Part shown: positions 17,158-25,420 of the stretch, in pieces
Layout of the letters: every line of letters begins with the position of its first letter
Numbering within the stretch: the stretch's first letter is position 1
Origin: SG8-4 sp964598225
Lineage (GTDB): Bacteria; Planctomycetota; Phycisphaerae; Sedimentisphaerales; Anaerobacaceae
Assembly: GCA_964598225.1 (NCBI GenBank)
Contig: CAZRBG010000012.1
Span: 1 to 64,000, forward strand
DNA: 64,000 bases
Direction of reading: 5' to 3'
Translations under genes and position numbers: made by a program
The notes under the pieces: model-generated
Databases searched by the model: none
What the model was told of the DNA's origin: nothing
Seen by the model: only the letters and a program-made list of their open reading frames with translations

Positions 17158-18081
17158 ATGCGCGCAGAACAGTCATCACGAGCCGTCCATCCTGGGGTTG
17201 GTAGTCTCTGTGCGCAAATGCCGTCGCGCTCCGGTTTCACTTTGATCGAGCTTCTGGTTGTGATCTCCGTCATCGCGGCCCTGATGGGAATCCTTGTACC
17301 CTCATTCAACAAAGCCAGACAGCAGGCCCGGGCGCTGATCGGGACATCAAACCAGCGAGAGATCGTAAACGCAGCGAATCTGTTCGCCGGAGATAACGAC
17401 CAGCGATATCCACAGTCGGTTGCGACTCTAGGGGCCGACCGGTGGAACTGGGCCGAACCGATGATGCTCACGGGATACCGTCCTCGCAGACCAGGCCTGC
17501 ATCGATCCGTTAGCGCCTACCTGCGGTCTTATATTCCCGATGCCGGGACGATTTTCTGCCCCAGCGCTCCGCAAAGATACGAATATCTTCAGCAAGCGTG
17601 GGATGCCGGCGACGACTGGGACAATCCGCGGACCCCGCCGGTGCTGGATGCGGTTAGTGGAACCTACTGCTTCTACTGGAACTACACCGGATTTCTCCCG
17701 GACCGGCGGTACTTCTTTCGGGGACCTCGCAATACGGCGGGCGGACGGCGATGGAGCAGGCTGCTGGTGAGTGACTACTTCGGTTACGATCACCATCGAA
17801 GTCCGAGTTCCTACGGCAGTTGCGAGAAATTCTCCGGTGCCGCAGTCACAGAAGGAACCGTTGTTTCATCCTCATATTGGTCCGCCTTTGACAGTGACGG
17901 ATCGAGCCGGCCGGAAATCAAACTTCGCGCGGGCTATACGGACGGCCACGTGGAGACTTACTCAAGTACCGAGACATTGACAATGAGAGTGATAATAAAG
18001 CCGGAAACCGGCGAACCTTACCCTTCCGGAGACGGCAGCGGGCCGGGCGATTTCTTCCTGCCGTTAAACGCCCTGCATTGA
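17158..18081 (+). CDS. Type IV pseudopilin-like protein, divergent (YTDGH)
   Basis: Seen: 307 residues. The prepilin motif GFTLIELLVVISVIAALMG starts at about residue 26 after an unusually long, polar leader. The C-terminal part has AGYTDGHVETYSSTETL in place of the H-x9-D tails of classes A and B, and a Gly/Ser/Pro-rich end. ATG 17158 is chosen over an ATG seven codons upstream because GGAGAAAGG directly precedes it. It follows a 141-bp spacer with its own promoter. Inferred: a minor pseudopilin with a different cap domain from its neighbours. Confidence 0.75.
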   Translation: MRAEQSSRAVHPGVGSLCAQMPSRSGFTLIELLVVISVIAALMGILVPSFNKARQQARALIGTSNQREIVNAANLFAGDNDQRYPQSVATLGADRWNWAEPMMLTGYRPRRPGLHRSVSAYLRSYIPDAGTIFCPSAPQRYEYLQQAWDAGDDWDNPRTPPVLDAVSGTYCFYWNYTGFLPDRRYFFRGPRNTAGGRRWSRLLVSDYFGYDHHRSPSSYGSCEKFSGAAVTEGTVVSSSYWSAFDSDGSSRPEIKLRAGYTDGHVETYSSTETLTMRVIIKPETGEPYPSGDGSGPGDFFLPLNALH

Positions 18082-18111
18082 CGCGAAAAAATCCGACGAA
18101 AAAGGTGGAGC

Positions 18112-18924
18112 ATGGCACACGAACGACGAGGTTTGACACTCATCGAGCTTATCGTGGTAATTGCCATCATTACATCGTTGATGGCTGTGTCTTTGCCTGC
18201 GTTCCGGCGAGCCCGGCGAGAGGCTAAAACCGTCATCTGTCAGTCTAACCTGCGGCAGTGGGGGACAATCTGGGATATCCACATAACCGACAACGGCGGG
18301 CGTTTCGCCGCCTCGGTGCGCGATAAGCCCCATCCGGGATGGTGGTGGGTCTGGCCGGGACCGTTCGGCAACTGGAGCGATTACAGCAGCACATCGGACA
18401 TAAGCTGTTGTCCAAGGGCCAAAAAGCCCTCAAGTGCTACCGGCAGGAGCGATCCGCACGGCGGCACGTTTCGCGCCTGGGGCAGATTCCACCCGAAAGG
18501 CACCTGGCCCTGGGACAGTTTCGGCAGCTACGGCACGAACAGATGGACCTGCTGGCCGTTCTGGCCGTCGAATCAGCCCGAGCCGAACTTCTGGCAAACA
18601 CCCAACGTCAAGGGCGCCGGGCGAATACCTTTACACCTGGATAGCTGCTGGCCCTGGTCCTGGATCGATGACGACAAGTCGCCGCCGGCGTATGACGCCG
18701 ACCCCGCCGCGGTAAGCCTCGAACGGCACGCTTTCTGTATAAACCGCCACGATGAGCACGTAAACGGCCTGTTCATGGACTGGTCCGTCAGAAAAATCGG
18801 CCTGAAAGAACTCTGGACGCTCAAGTGGCACCGCCACTACAACATCGCCAACCGCTGGACAAGGGCCGGCGGCGCTGCACCCGAAGACTGGCCCGAGTGG
18901 ATGAGGAGTTTCAAGGACTACTGA
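18112..18924 (+). CDS. Type IV pseudopilin-like protein, class A
   Basis: Seen: 270 residues. GLTLIELIVVIAIITSLMAV lies near the N-terminus (from about residue 7), with a tail of INRH-x9-DWSVRKIG, LKELWTLKWHRHY and WPEWMRSFKDY. The helix motif has Ile in place of one Leu. A ribosome site (AAGGTGGAG) lies upstream; it starts 30 bp after the previous gene. Known: class of H-x9-D prepilin-like proteins. Inferred: inner-membrane-anchored pseudopilin. Confidence 0.85.
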   Translation: MAHERRGLTLIELIVVIAIITSLMAVSLPAFRRARREAKTVICQSNLRQWGTIWDIHITDNGGRFAASVRDKPHPGWWWVWPGPFGNWSDYSSTSDISCCPRAKKPSSATGRSDPHGGTFRAWGRFHPKGTWPWDSFGSYGTNRWTCWPFWPSNQPEPNFWQTPNVKGAGRIPLHLDSCWPWSWIDDDKSPPAYDADPAAVSLERHAFCINRHDEHVNGLFMDWSVRKIGLKELWTLKWHRHYNIANRWTRAGGAAPEDWPEWMRSFKDY

Positions 18925-18951
18925 AAACAGAATATGCGGAGGCGTAATACC

Positions 18952-19833
18952 ATGCGCAGGGAAAAAGCTTTCACACTGATCGAGTTGCTGGTCGTGATCG
19001 CAGTCATATCGCTGCTGATAGCGCTGCTTATTCCCGTTCTGCGCGCCGCCAGAGAGCAAGGCCAACGGGCAGTTTGTCTGAGCAATCTGCGGCAGCTCAC
19101 GGTAGCGTGGATCGCATACGCCGAGGAACACGACGCTAAGATCGTACTTGGCGGCGCATTCGGCTGGTCAGCGAGGTCGAATCATTTTACCGGTAGCCCG
19201 ATTGTGATTCACAAATGTTGGCTGGGCCGGGCATTTGATTATCCCGAAAGTCGGTCAGAACTTCTTGAGGATCCTGACAAAGGCGCATTGTGGCCTTGGA
19301 TAAAGGATGTAGACGTATACCGCTGCCCCCGGGGAAGGGCGGGCCATGCAGCTACTTACAGCACACTCGTCTCCGCGAGAGGTTTCCACACAGCGGAGGG
19401 AACGTGGTGGCGGCACAGCGATAACTTAGGACACGGGGAACTAAAGGGCAAGCGCGTCGGAAGTACGGTGCTGTATTTGACCAAACTCACAGACATCGTT
19501 GTTCCCGGCGCAGCACAGCGTGCGGTCTTCATCGATCAGGGTCAGACACCGATAAGCAAGGATTTCTTCGTTCCTTATCTCTATCCCACGTGGGAGAGAT
19601 TTAGTCCACCTCCGGCACGCCATGGTGCCGGCACCATAATCTCGATGGCGGACGGACACGTAGAGTACTGGAAATGGAAGGGTAGAGAAACCGTGGAAAT
19701 GCCCCGCGTGTTTAGAACATTTCGTAATGTATTCGACGAATATATGGAATCAGACTACGAGCCTCAGACTGAGGAAGGCTTGTACGACCTGAAAAGGCTG
19801 CAAAGAGCGACTTGGGGCAGGCTGGGGTATTAA
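18952..19833 (+). CDS. Type IV pseudopilin-like protein, class B
   Basis: Seen: 293 residues. AFTLIELLVVIAVISLLIALLI prepilin motif (Ala in place of Gly at -1), then LRAAREQGQRAVCLSNLRQL. The end has HGAGTIISMADGHVEYWKWKGRET, where His-x9-Asp-Gly is kept, and YDLKRLQRATWGRLGY. ATG 18952 is used because GGAGG lies about ten bases before it. First 115 codons are highly similar at the DNA level to the genes at 19880 and 22852, a sign of recent duplication. Confidence 0.85.
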   Translation: MRREKAFTLIELLVVIAVISLLIALLIPVLRAAREQGQRAVCLSNLRQLTVAWIAYAEEHDAKIVLGGAFGWSARSNHFTGSPIVIHKCWLGRAFDYPESRSELLEDPDKGALWPWIKDVDVYRCPRGRAGHAATYSTLVSARGFHTAEGTWWRHSDNLGHGELKGKRVGSTVLYLTKLTDIVVPGAAQRAVFIDQGQTPISKDFFVPYLYPTWERFSPPPARHGAGTIISMADGHVEYWKWKGRETVEMPRVFRTFRNVFDEYMESDYEPQTEEGLYDLKRLQRATWGRLGY

Positions 19834-19879
19834 ATTGGACGGTAAAACATAGTTCGTAACAGACGGAGAACGAAACGCC
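19834..19879 (+). repeat. Duplicated 46-bp pseudopilin leader, copy 1
   Basis: The 46 bases before the gene at 19880 recur at 23691-23736 with a single difference (T/C at 19843/23700). They contain the ribosome site CGGAGAA. Confidence 0.85.
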
Positions 19880-20782
19880 ATGCGAAAAGACAAGGGATTC
19901 ACATTGATTGAGCTGTTGGTCGTGATCGCAGTCATATCGCTGCTGATGGCGCTGCTGATTCCCGTCCTGCGCGCCGCCCGAGAGCAAGGTCAGCGGGCGG
20001 TGTGCCTGAGCAACCTGCGGCAGCTTACCCTGGCGTGGACGGCCTATGCAACGGAGCATGACGGCAAGCTGGTCGACGGCAGCCCATTTCACACGCATAT
20101 AAGCGGACGGTCCGGGGAGAATGGATTTATCGAGGTAAAAGGCTGGGCGGGCAGGGCCTTTCTTCCCCGGAACAGCCGGCATCGCGCCGTGCTGCTGGAG
20201 CACCCCGACAAAGGCGCACTGTGGCCGTGGATCAAGGACGTCGATGTCTATCGCTGCGCTCGGGGTCGCCCCGGACACGCGCTGACATATTCTACGGTCA
20301 TCTCGGCAAATGGCGCAGGGGCGGAAGGAACGTTCATTCCGTACAGTGGTGGCAGGGAGCTGAACAGGCTCGGCATACGTGTCGGCGCCACCGTGCTTCG
20401 CCTGACAAGGCTTACGGACATTGTTAGTCCGGGCGCGAGCCAGCGTGCCGTCTTCATGGATTACGGCCAGATGCCTGGCGGGAATGACTTTTACGTTTAC
20501 TATCTTTATCCGAGGTGGAACTGGCACAGCGCTCCGCCAATCCACCATAACAACGGCATGACGATTTCGATGGCGGACGGACACGCCGAGTACTGGAAAT
20601 GGAAAGGTCGTGAAACTGTGAGTTTCCCTCGGGAGCTTATGCCTCATGCTCATCTATTCAATGAAGTGTTTGCAAAACCGGAAGGAAAAATCCGACACGA
20701 GGAACCAGTGCCGCAAACTGAGGACGGCATGTATGACCTGCGGAGGCTGCAAAAAGCGACGTGGGGCAGATTAGGCTATTAG
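19880..20782 (+). CDS. Type IV pseudopilin-like protein, class B
   Basis: Seen: 300 residues. GFTLIELLVVIAVISLLMALLI from residue 6, LRAAREQGQRAVCLSNLRQL, then IHHNNGMTISMADGHAEYWKWKG and YDLRRLQKATWGRLGY. The 46-bp leader (19834-19879) recurs with one difference before the gene at 23737. Its NDFYVYYLYPRW segment matches the fragment at 6650, identifying that fragment's source. Inferred: inner-membrane-anchored pseudopilin. Confidence 0.85.
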   Translation: MRKDKGFTLIELLVVIAVISLLMALLIPVLRAAREQGQRAVCLSNLRQLTLAWTAYATEHDGKLVDGSPFHTHISGRSGENGFIEVKGWAGRAFLPRNSRHRAVLLEHPDKGALWPWIKDVDVYRCARGRPGHALTYSTVISANGAGAEGTFIPYSGGRELNRLGIRVGATVLRLTRLTDIVSPGASQRAVFMDYGQMPGGNDFYVYYLYPRWNWHSAPPIHHNNGMTISMADGHAEYWKWKGRETVSFPRELMPHAHLFNEVFAKPEGKIRHEEPVPQTEDGMYDLRRLQKATWGRLGY

Positions 20783-20802
20783 CCAATAAGAGAGGATACG
20801 AT

Positions 20803-22836
20803 ATGGTTGATTTAAACACGACTCCAAGCCAGTCAGAACACAGTCTACAGGTTGGTAAACGTTCATTGTCGTTTGTTTTACTGCTCGCCGTCTCTTCGTT
20901 TGGACAAGTGACAGATGCTCGATTCGGCGGCGGCACGGGCGCGCCGGACGATCCGTACCTGATTTACACAGCCGAGCAGTTGAACGAGATCGGCGCTGAT
21001 TCCCAGAACATGAACAAACATTTCAAGCTCATGGCGGATATTGACTTGGGCGGCTACACGGGAACAGATTTCAATATCATCGGGACTTCCTGGAGCAATC
21101 TCTTCAGTGGAGTCTTCGACGGTAACGGCAAGAGAATCTACAACTTCACCTACACGTCCGAGGATAGAGACAGCATAGGGCTTTTTGGCTTTATTAGAGG
21201 AGAGAATGCACTGATAAAGAATGTAGGATTGATCAACACCAATATCAGTGCAGGTGAAGGAGATCAGATAGGTTCGCTGGTTGGCCGAATGGACAATGGT
21301 GCCGCCGTTAGAGGTTGTTACGCGCGGGGCGGTAGCGTTTCGGGGAAAAACGATGTTGGCGGTCTTGTAGGAGACGCTTCGGAAGCCACAATCACTTACT
21401 CCTGTTCTACCGCCAGTGTTTCAGGGCGCAGCTCTATTGGTGGTCTGGTGGGAACGTACGTTGTTCACGTCTGGGCGAGTGACGATCTCAGATGGCGGTT
21501 TGGCGAGCCAACTACTCCTGTGATTTCCACGTGCTATTCTGCGGGCAGCGTCTCGGGCCGCATCTTTGGAGGCGGCCTGGTCGGATTTAATTGGGGCGGC
21601 ATAATTTTCAAATGCTATTCGACCGGGAATGTCGCAGGAAAAGACCAAAGCGGTTGGCGTTTCGGCGGTCTGGTTGGAAATAATCATCCGGGCACGATCG
21701 TCAACTGCTATTCGACCGGGAATGTTTCGGGCGATTTTGAGGTTGGCGGGCTGATCGGAGGCAGTCGGGAGGGCACAATCACTAATTGCTATTCAACAGG
21801 CGACGTTACGGGATCGCGTCGGGTCGGCGGTCTGATGGGATCGAATTCCAAAGGTACGGTTACAGCTTGCTTCTGGGATCAGCAGAAGAGCGGCCTGAGC
21901 AACATGTGTGGAGAGCAGGACTCGGAAACGGGTTGCGAAGAAGGCAACGCCGGGACCACAACTCAGTTGCAGACGGAAAGCACATTTTTGGACGCAGGTT
22001 GGGACTTTGTGGATGAGACTGAAAACGGGACCGAAGATATCTGGGCTATCTGTGAGGGAAGGAATTATCCTGAACTCACCTGGCAATTCAAAGCAGGGGA
22101 TTTTGACGGCGACAACATCGTGGACCTGGTGGATCTGGCTGTTTTTAGCAAGAGCTGGCTGTCGAGTGATATGAGTTTCTTCTGGTGCCGCGGGGCCGAC
22201 ATAACCGGCGACGGCGAAGTTGGCTTCGACGATTTAAAGGAACTCGCCGACAACTGGCTGGCCGAGGGAATCTATAATCCCGCGGCAACCGTTTACCTTA
22301 CGATCGATGACTTCGAATCCTATAACGATCTCGATCCCGGCGATCCCGCGAGCAACAGAATATTTGACGTGTGGGCGGACGGATACGACAATCCGTTCAC
22401 AAACGGCTCTATGGTAGGCCATGCCTTTGCTCCTTACGCCGAGCAGGACATTGTCTACAGTGGCGGGCAGTCGATGCCCTATTATTACAACGCTCTTTAC
22501 AAGGTTGCCAGAGCCGAGCTGAGGCTGAGCCCACCGCAGAATTGGGCCGAGACAGGCGCCGGGGCATTGTCGCTCTGGTTCTACGGCGACTCGATCAACG
22601 GCGTTACACCCATGAGTGTCGTCATCAACGGGGGCTCGACCGTCTATCACGAAAATCCTGAGGCGACACGGATAGAGGCATGGACGGAGTGGATCATAGA
22701 ACTGAAGGAGTTCACGGGCGCGGACCTGGCCAGCGTTAGTTCTATCGCCATTTGTTTCGGTGACCCGAATAATCTGCGGGCCGGAGGCACCGGATTGGTC
22801 TTCTTCGATAACATTCGCCTATATGGACCCGGATAA
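20803..22836 (+). CDS. Secreted GLUG-repeat protein with dockerin pair and jelly-roll-like C-terminus
   Basis: Seen: 677 residues. Signal-like stretch (about 21-38, SLSFVLLLAVSSFGQV), an N-terminal YLIYTAEQLNEIG segment, then GLUG-type repeats (VGGLVGDA, IGGLVG, GGLVGFNWG, CYSTGNVSG) to about 360. Two complete EF-hand-like dockerin loops follow (FDGDNIVDLVDLAVFSKSWL and ITGDGEVGFDDLKELADNWL), then about 170 residues beginning DDFESYNDLDPGDP, of a beta-sandwich type common in planctomycete secreted proteins. ATG 20803 has AGAGAGGA upstream. It interrupts the pseudopilin series (20 bp and 15 bp spacers). Inferred: exported, calcium-binding surface protein, co-made with the pseudopilins. Confidence 0.85.
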   Translation: MVDLNTTPSQSEHSLQVGKRSLSFVLLLAVSSFGQVTDARFGGGTGAPDDPYLIYTAEQLNEIGADSQNMNKHFKLMADIDLGGYTGTDFNIIGTSWSNLFSGVFDGNGKRIYNFTYTSEDRDSIGLFGFIRGENALIKNVGLINTNISAGEGDQIGSLVGRMDNGAAVRGCYARGGSVSGKNDVGGLVGDASEATITYSCSTASVSGRSSIGGLVGTYVVHVWASDDLRWRFGEPTTPVISTCYSAGSVSGRIFGGGLVGFNWGGIIFKCYSTGNVAGKDQSGWRFGGLVGNNHPGTIVNCYSTGNVSGDFEVGGLIGGSREGTITNCYSTGDVTGSRRVGGLMGSNSKGTVTACFWDQQKSGLSNMCGEQDSETGCEEGNAGTTTQLQTESTFLDAGWDFVDETENGTEDIWAICEGRNYPELTWQFKAGDFDGDNIVDLVDLAVFSKSWLSSDMSFFWCRGADITGDGEVGFDDLKELADNWLAEGIYNPAATVYLTIDDFESYNDLDPGDPASNRIFDVWADGYDNPFTNGSMVGHAFAPYAEQDIVYSGGQSMPYYYNALYKVARAELRLSPPQNWAETGAGALSLWFYGDSINGVTPMSVVINGGSTVYHENPEATRIEAWTEWIIELKEFTGADLASVSSIAICFGDPNNLRAGGTGLVFFDNIRLYGPG

Positions 22837-22851
22837 TCAGAGAAAGCTGCG

Positions 22852-23690
22852 ATGCGAGAATACAAAGGTTTTACGCTTATCGAGTTGCTGGTCGTGATCG
22901 CAGTCATAGCGCTGCTGATGGCGCTGCTGATCCCGGTCCTGCGCGCCGCCAGAGAGCAAGGCCAGCGGGCAGTTTGTCTGAGCAATCTGCGGCAACTCAC
23001 TTTTGCATGGCTGGCCTATGCCGATGAACACGATGGTGTGCTCGTGGAGGGGTGGGTTGGTGGCTGGGCCGGCGCGGCTTTCCTATTACCAAAGAAGAAT
23101 CGTTCTGATCTATTGGCCAGTCCCTATAAAGGTGCTCTGTGGCCCTGGATCAAGGATATTGACGTCTACCGATGCCCCCGGGGTTACTACGGTCATGCGC
23201 TCACCTACGCCATAGTCTCTTCAGCAAACGGGGGGATCTCGTGGAAGGGACCTACGTCCCGCGTTCCCGTCTGCTTGGGTTGAGGGGCAAGCGGGTGGGG
23301 AGAACAGGATTGTTATTGCGCAATCTGACCGACATCGTTAGTCCCGCCGCAGGCCGCCGCGCGGTTTTCATCGATCAAGGCAGGGCGAGCGATGCTAGCC
23401 GTGATTTCCGCGTCGAGTATCTGTACGCGAAGTGGCACAAATACAGCCCTCCACCGATACACCATAACGACGGTGCTACGCTCTCGATGGCGGACGGACA
23501 TGTAGAGTACTGGAAATGGAAGGGCCGGGAGACCGTAGATATGCCGCGCACGCGTAGCCTCCTGACATTCCGTCGCACTTCGCCTAAGTACTTTGAGAGA
23601 CTGGATGAAGACTACGAACCGCAAACCGAGGACGGCATGTACGACCTGCAGAGGCTGCAAAGGGCGACCTGGGGCAGGCTGGGGTATTAG
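22852..23690 (+). pseudogene. Type IV pseudopilin-like gene, class B, frameshifted in a G run
   Basis: Seen: starts MREYKGFTLIELLVVIAVIALL and reads to about 23283, while the homologous tail (EGTYVPRSRLLGLRGKRVG, SMADGHVEYWKWKG, LQRATWGRLGY) continues in another frame to 23690. The shift falls at GGGGGG (23230-23235); one more G restores a 279-residue class B protein. The leader and spacing match its intact relatives. It may be a sequencing error, since another frameshift (11298) is also in a G run. Otherwise the protein stops at 143 residues without its tail. Confidence 0.75.
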
Positions 23691-23736
23691 ATTGGACGGC
23701 AAAACATAGTTCGTAACAGACGGAGAACGAAACGCC
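23691..23736 (+). repeat. Duplicated 46-bp pseudopilin leader, copy 2
   Basis: Copy of 19834-19879 with one difference, here before a class A rather than a class B gene, so the leader moved independently of the C-terminal domain. Confidence 0.85.
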
Positions 23737-24567
23737 ATGCGAAAAGGCAAAGGATTCACGCTGATAGAGCTGTTGGTGGTTATTTCCGTTATCGTTCTAT
23801 TGATAGCGCTGTTGCTGCCCGCTCTGCGGAAGGCCAGGAACCAGACCAGGGCCGTCGTCTGTCAGGCAAATCTGAAGCAGTGGGCGACAACGATAGCTCT
23901 TTACACCGAGGATAACGAGGGAAACCTCCCAAAAGGACGTGGCTTAGGCTTATTTTTTCTCCTCGGCTCGAGAAGAGACAGCGATGACCCGAACGCACCT
24001 GAGTCTATACAATCAGTTGATACAAAAGGCATCGCCTGCTGCCCCATGGCCGCCAGACCCGGGAGGAAGAGGCATTTCGGTTACACCATTAGTGACATGC
24101 ATATGGAGGGATGGACGGGATCTACATTCAAAGCCTGGGAGATGACAAGCATCGGTCGGCCGTTTCGCGGCAGCTATGGAACCAACGGCTGGGTGTTTGA
24201 TTATTATGGTCGATCCTATGGCCCTCATGGCCGTTTTCCCCCCAGCTTAAACATTTACTCCGTAAAGGACAGGGCTAAAATCCCCCTGCTTCTGGACCAT
24301 AGACTACCAATGAGTTGGCCCCACGAGGAATTATGTCGCCCGCCGAGAGTAGCGACTGCGTTTGGACAAATGCACTTTTGTATCAATCGGCACAACGAAT
24401 ACACAAACGGTCTGTTCCTGGATTGGTCGGTTAGAAAAGTCGGACTCAAAGAACTATGGACGCTCAAATGGTACGAAGCGTTCAATACAGCCAATCAGTG
24501 GACCAGGGCCGGCGGCGTCAAGCCCGAAGACTGGCCTGAGTGGATGAGAGGATTTAAAGACTACTGA
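23737..24567 (+). CDS. Type IV pseudopilin-like protein, class A
   Basis: Seen: 276 residues. GFTLIELLVVISVIVLLIALLL near the N-terminus, KARNQTRAVVCQANLKQW, tail INRH-x9-DWSVRKVG, LKELWTLKWYEAF and WPEWMRGFKDY. The 46-bp leader is a near copy of that before the class B gene at 19880, so leader and gene body have different histories. Last gene of the co-directional run; no terminator hairpin with T-run was seen after it. Confidence 0.85.
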   Translation: MRKGKGFTLIELLVVISVIVLLIALLLPALRKARNQTRAVVCQANLKQWATTIALYTEDNEGNLPKGRGLGLFFLLGSRRDSDDPNAPESIQSVDTKGIACCPMAARPGRKRHFGYTISDMHMEGWTGSTFKAWEMTSIGRPFRGSYGTNGWVFDYYGRSYGPHGRFPPSLNIYSVKDRAKIPLLLDHRLPMSWPHEELCRPPRVATAFGQMHFCINRHNEYTNGLFLDWSVRKVGLKELWTLKWYEAFNTANQWTRAGGVKPEDWPEWMRGFKDY

Positions 24568-24584
24568 GAAGTGATTTGCCGTTT

Positions 24585-24643
24585 GTGGCGAGGCCGTCCC
24601 GGCCTCGTCTTGGTAAAGAACAAGGGCGAGACGCCCTCGCCAC
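24585..24643. repeat. Palindromic intergenic repeat
   Basis: GTGGCGAGG (24585-24593) and CCTCGCCAC (24635-24643) are a perfect 9-bp inverted repeat. Nested inside is GAGGCC-GTCCC-GGCCTC. It lies in the 315-bp gene-free stretch 24568-24882, which otherwise holds the next palindrome and a promoter. Confidence 0.6.
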
Positions 24644-24712
24644 GGCCCATCGCGCTGCAAAGGCATTCACGCCCTCATCCCAATAGCGCGCAAATGCCCC
24701 TTAGGCAAGCTC

Positions 24713-24750
24713 AGAGCCCGCCCTGAGCGTAGCCGAACGGGGCAGGCTCT
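24713..24750. repeat. Second palindromic repeat (CCCTGAGC...GCCGAA type)
   Basis: AGAGCCCGCCCT (24713-24724) pairs with GGGGCAGGCTCT (24739-24750) at 11 of 12 positions. It contains the motif CCCTGAGCGTAGCCGAACGG, resembling a dispersed palindrome seen in many environmental genomes. Confidence 0.5.
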
Positions 24751-24829
24751 TACGGGCACACTACAAACGAGTCAATGCCCTCGAAATAGCCAGCCTCCCG
24801 TAGGTTCACTTTTTGGAACGCTTGAATTG

Positions 24830-24858
24830 TTGAGTATCGTTAGTCTTGCTGTTACTAT
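24830..24858 (+). promoter_or_regulatory. Promoter of the THEP1-rtcA pair
   Basis: TTGAGT (24830-24835), 17-base spacer, TACTAT (24853-24858). The expected transcript start near 24865 is just before AAAGGA (24867-24872). Confidence 0.5.
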
Positions 24859-24882
24859 ACCGTCCGAAAGGATTTGGATTTT

Positions 24883-25419
24883 ATGCCCTTGGAATGTGTG
24901 AAAATACTGTTGACTGGTTCTCCCGGGTGCGGCAAGACGACAGCGATTAAGAAGATCGCCGGCGGACTGGGGCGCACGAGCGTTGCGGGTTTCTACACTG
25001 AGGAAATCCGAAAGGGCGGCAGGCGCAAAGGATTTCGCTGGCAGAGGCTGGACGGTGCGGCGGGGATTCTTGCTCATGTTGACATCAAGAGTCGATTCAA
25101 GGTGAGCAGGTACGGCGTGGATGTATCCGGCTTCGAAAAGGACGTTGTGCCGGTTCTCGATGTGAATCGAAGCGATGCCGAGTTGTTCGTTCTGGATGAG
25201 ATAGGCAAGATGGAATGCTTTTCGAAGAAATTTGTCACCGCTGTCCGAGATCTATTGGCATCGGATAGATCCGTGCTGGCTACGGTGGCGCAAAAAGGCT
25301 CCGGGCTCATCTCAGAGGTTAAGGAGTATGCCGGCACGGAACTGATTACTCTCACAAAGGATAACCGCGATGAGGTGGTAACTGATATTGCAGGGAGGGT
25401 ATCCCGCCAGAGCGGATAA
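24883..25419 (+). CDS. THEP1-family NTPase
   Basis: Seen: 178 residues. P-loop GSPGCGKTT at about residues 10-18, Walker B LFVLDEIGKME at about 101-111 and a C-terminal segment (ELITLTKDNRDEV). Length and motif order fit the THEP1 (NTPase_1) family. ATG 24883 is preferred to TTG 24874 because AAAGGA is then at normal distance. Known: THEP1 members hydrolyse nucleoside triphosphates and are implicated in nucleotide or RNA processing, with no settled role. The stop is one base before the start of the RNA cyclase gene, so the two are translationally coupled. Inferred: partner in RNA end processing. Confidence 0.85.
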   Translation: MPLECVKILLTGSPGCGKTTAIKKIAGGLGRTSVAGFYTEEIRKGGRRKGFRWQRLDGAAGILAHVDIKSRFKVSRYGVDVSGFEKDVVPVLDVNRSDAELFVLDEIGKMECFSKKFVTAVRDLLASDRSVLATVAQKGSGLISEVKEYAGTELITLTKDNRDEVVTDIAGRVSRQSG

Positions 25420-25420
25420 T

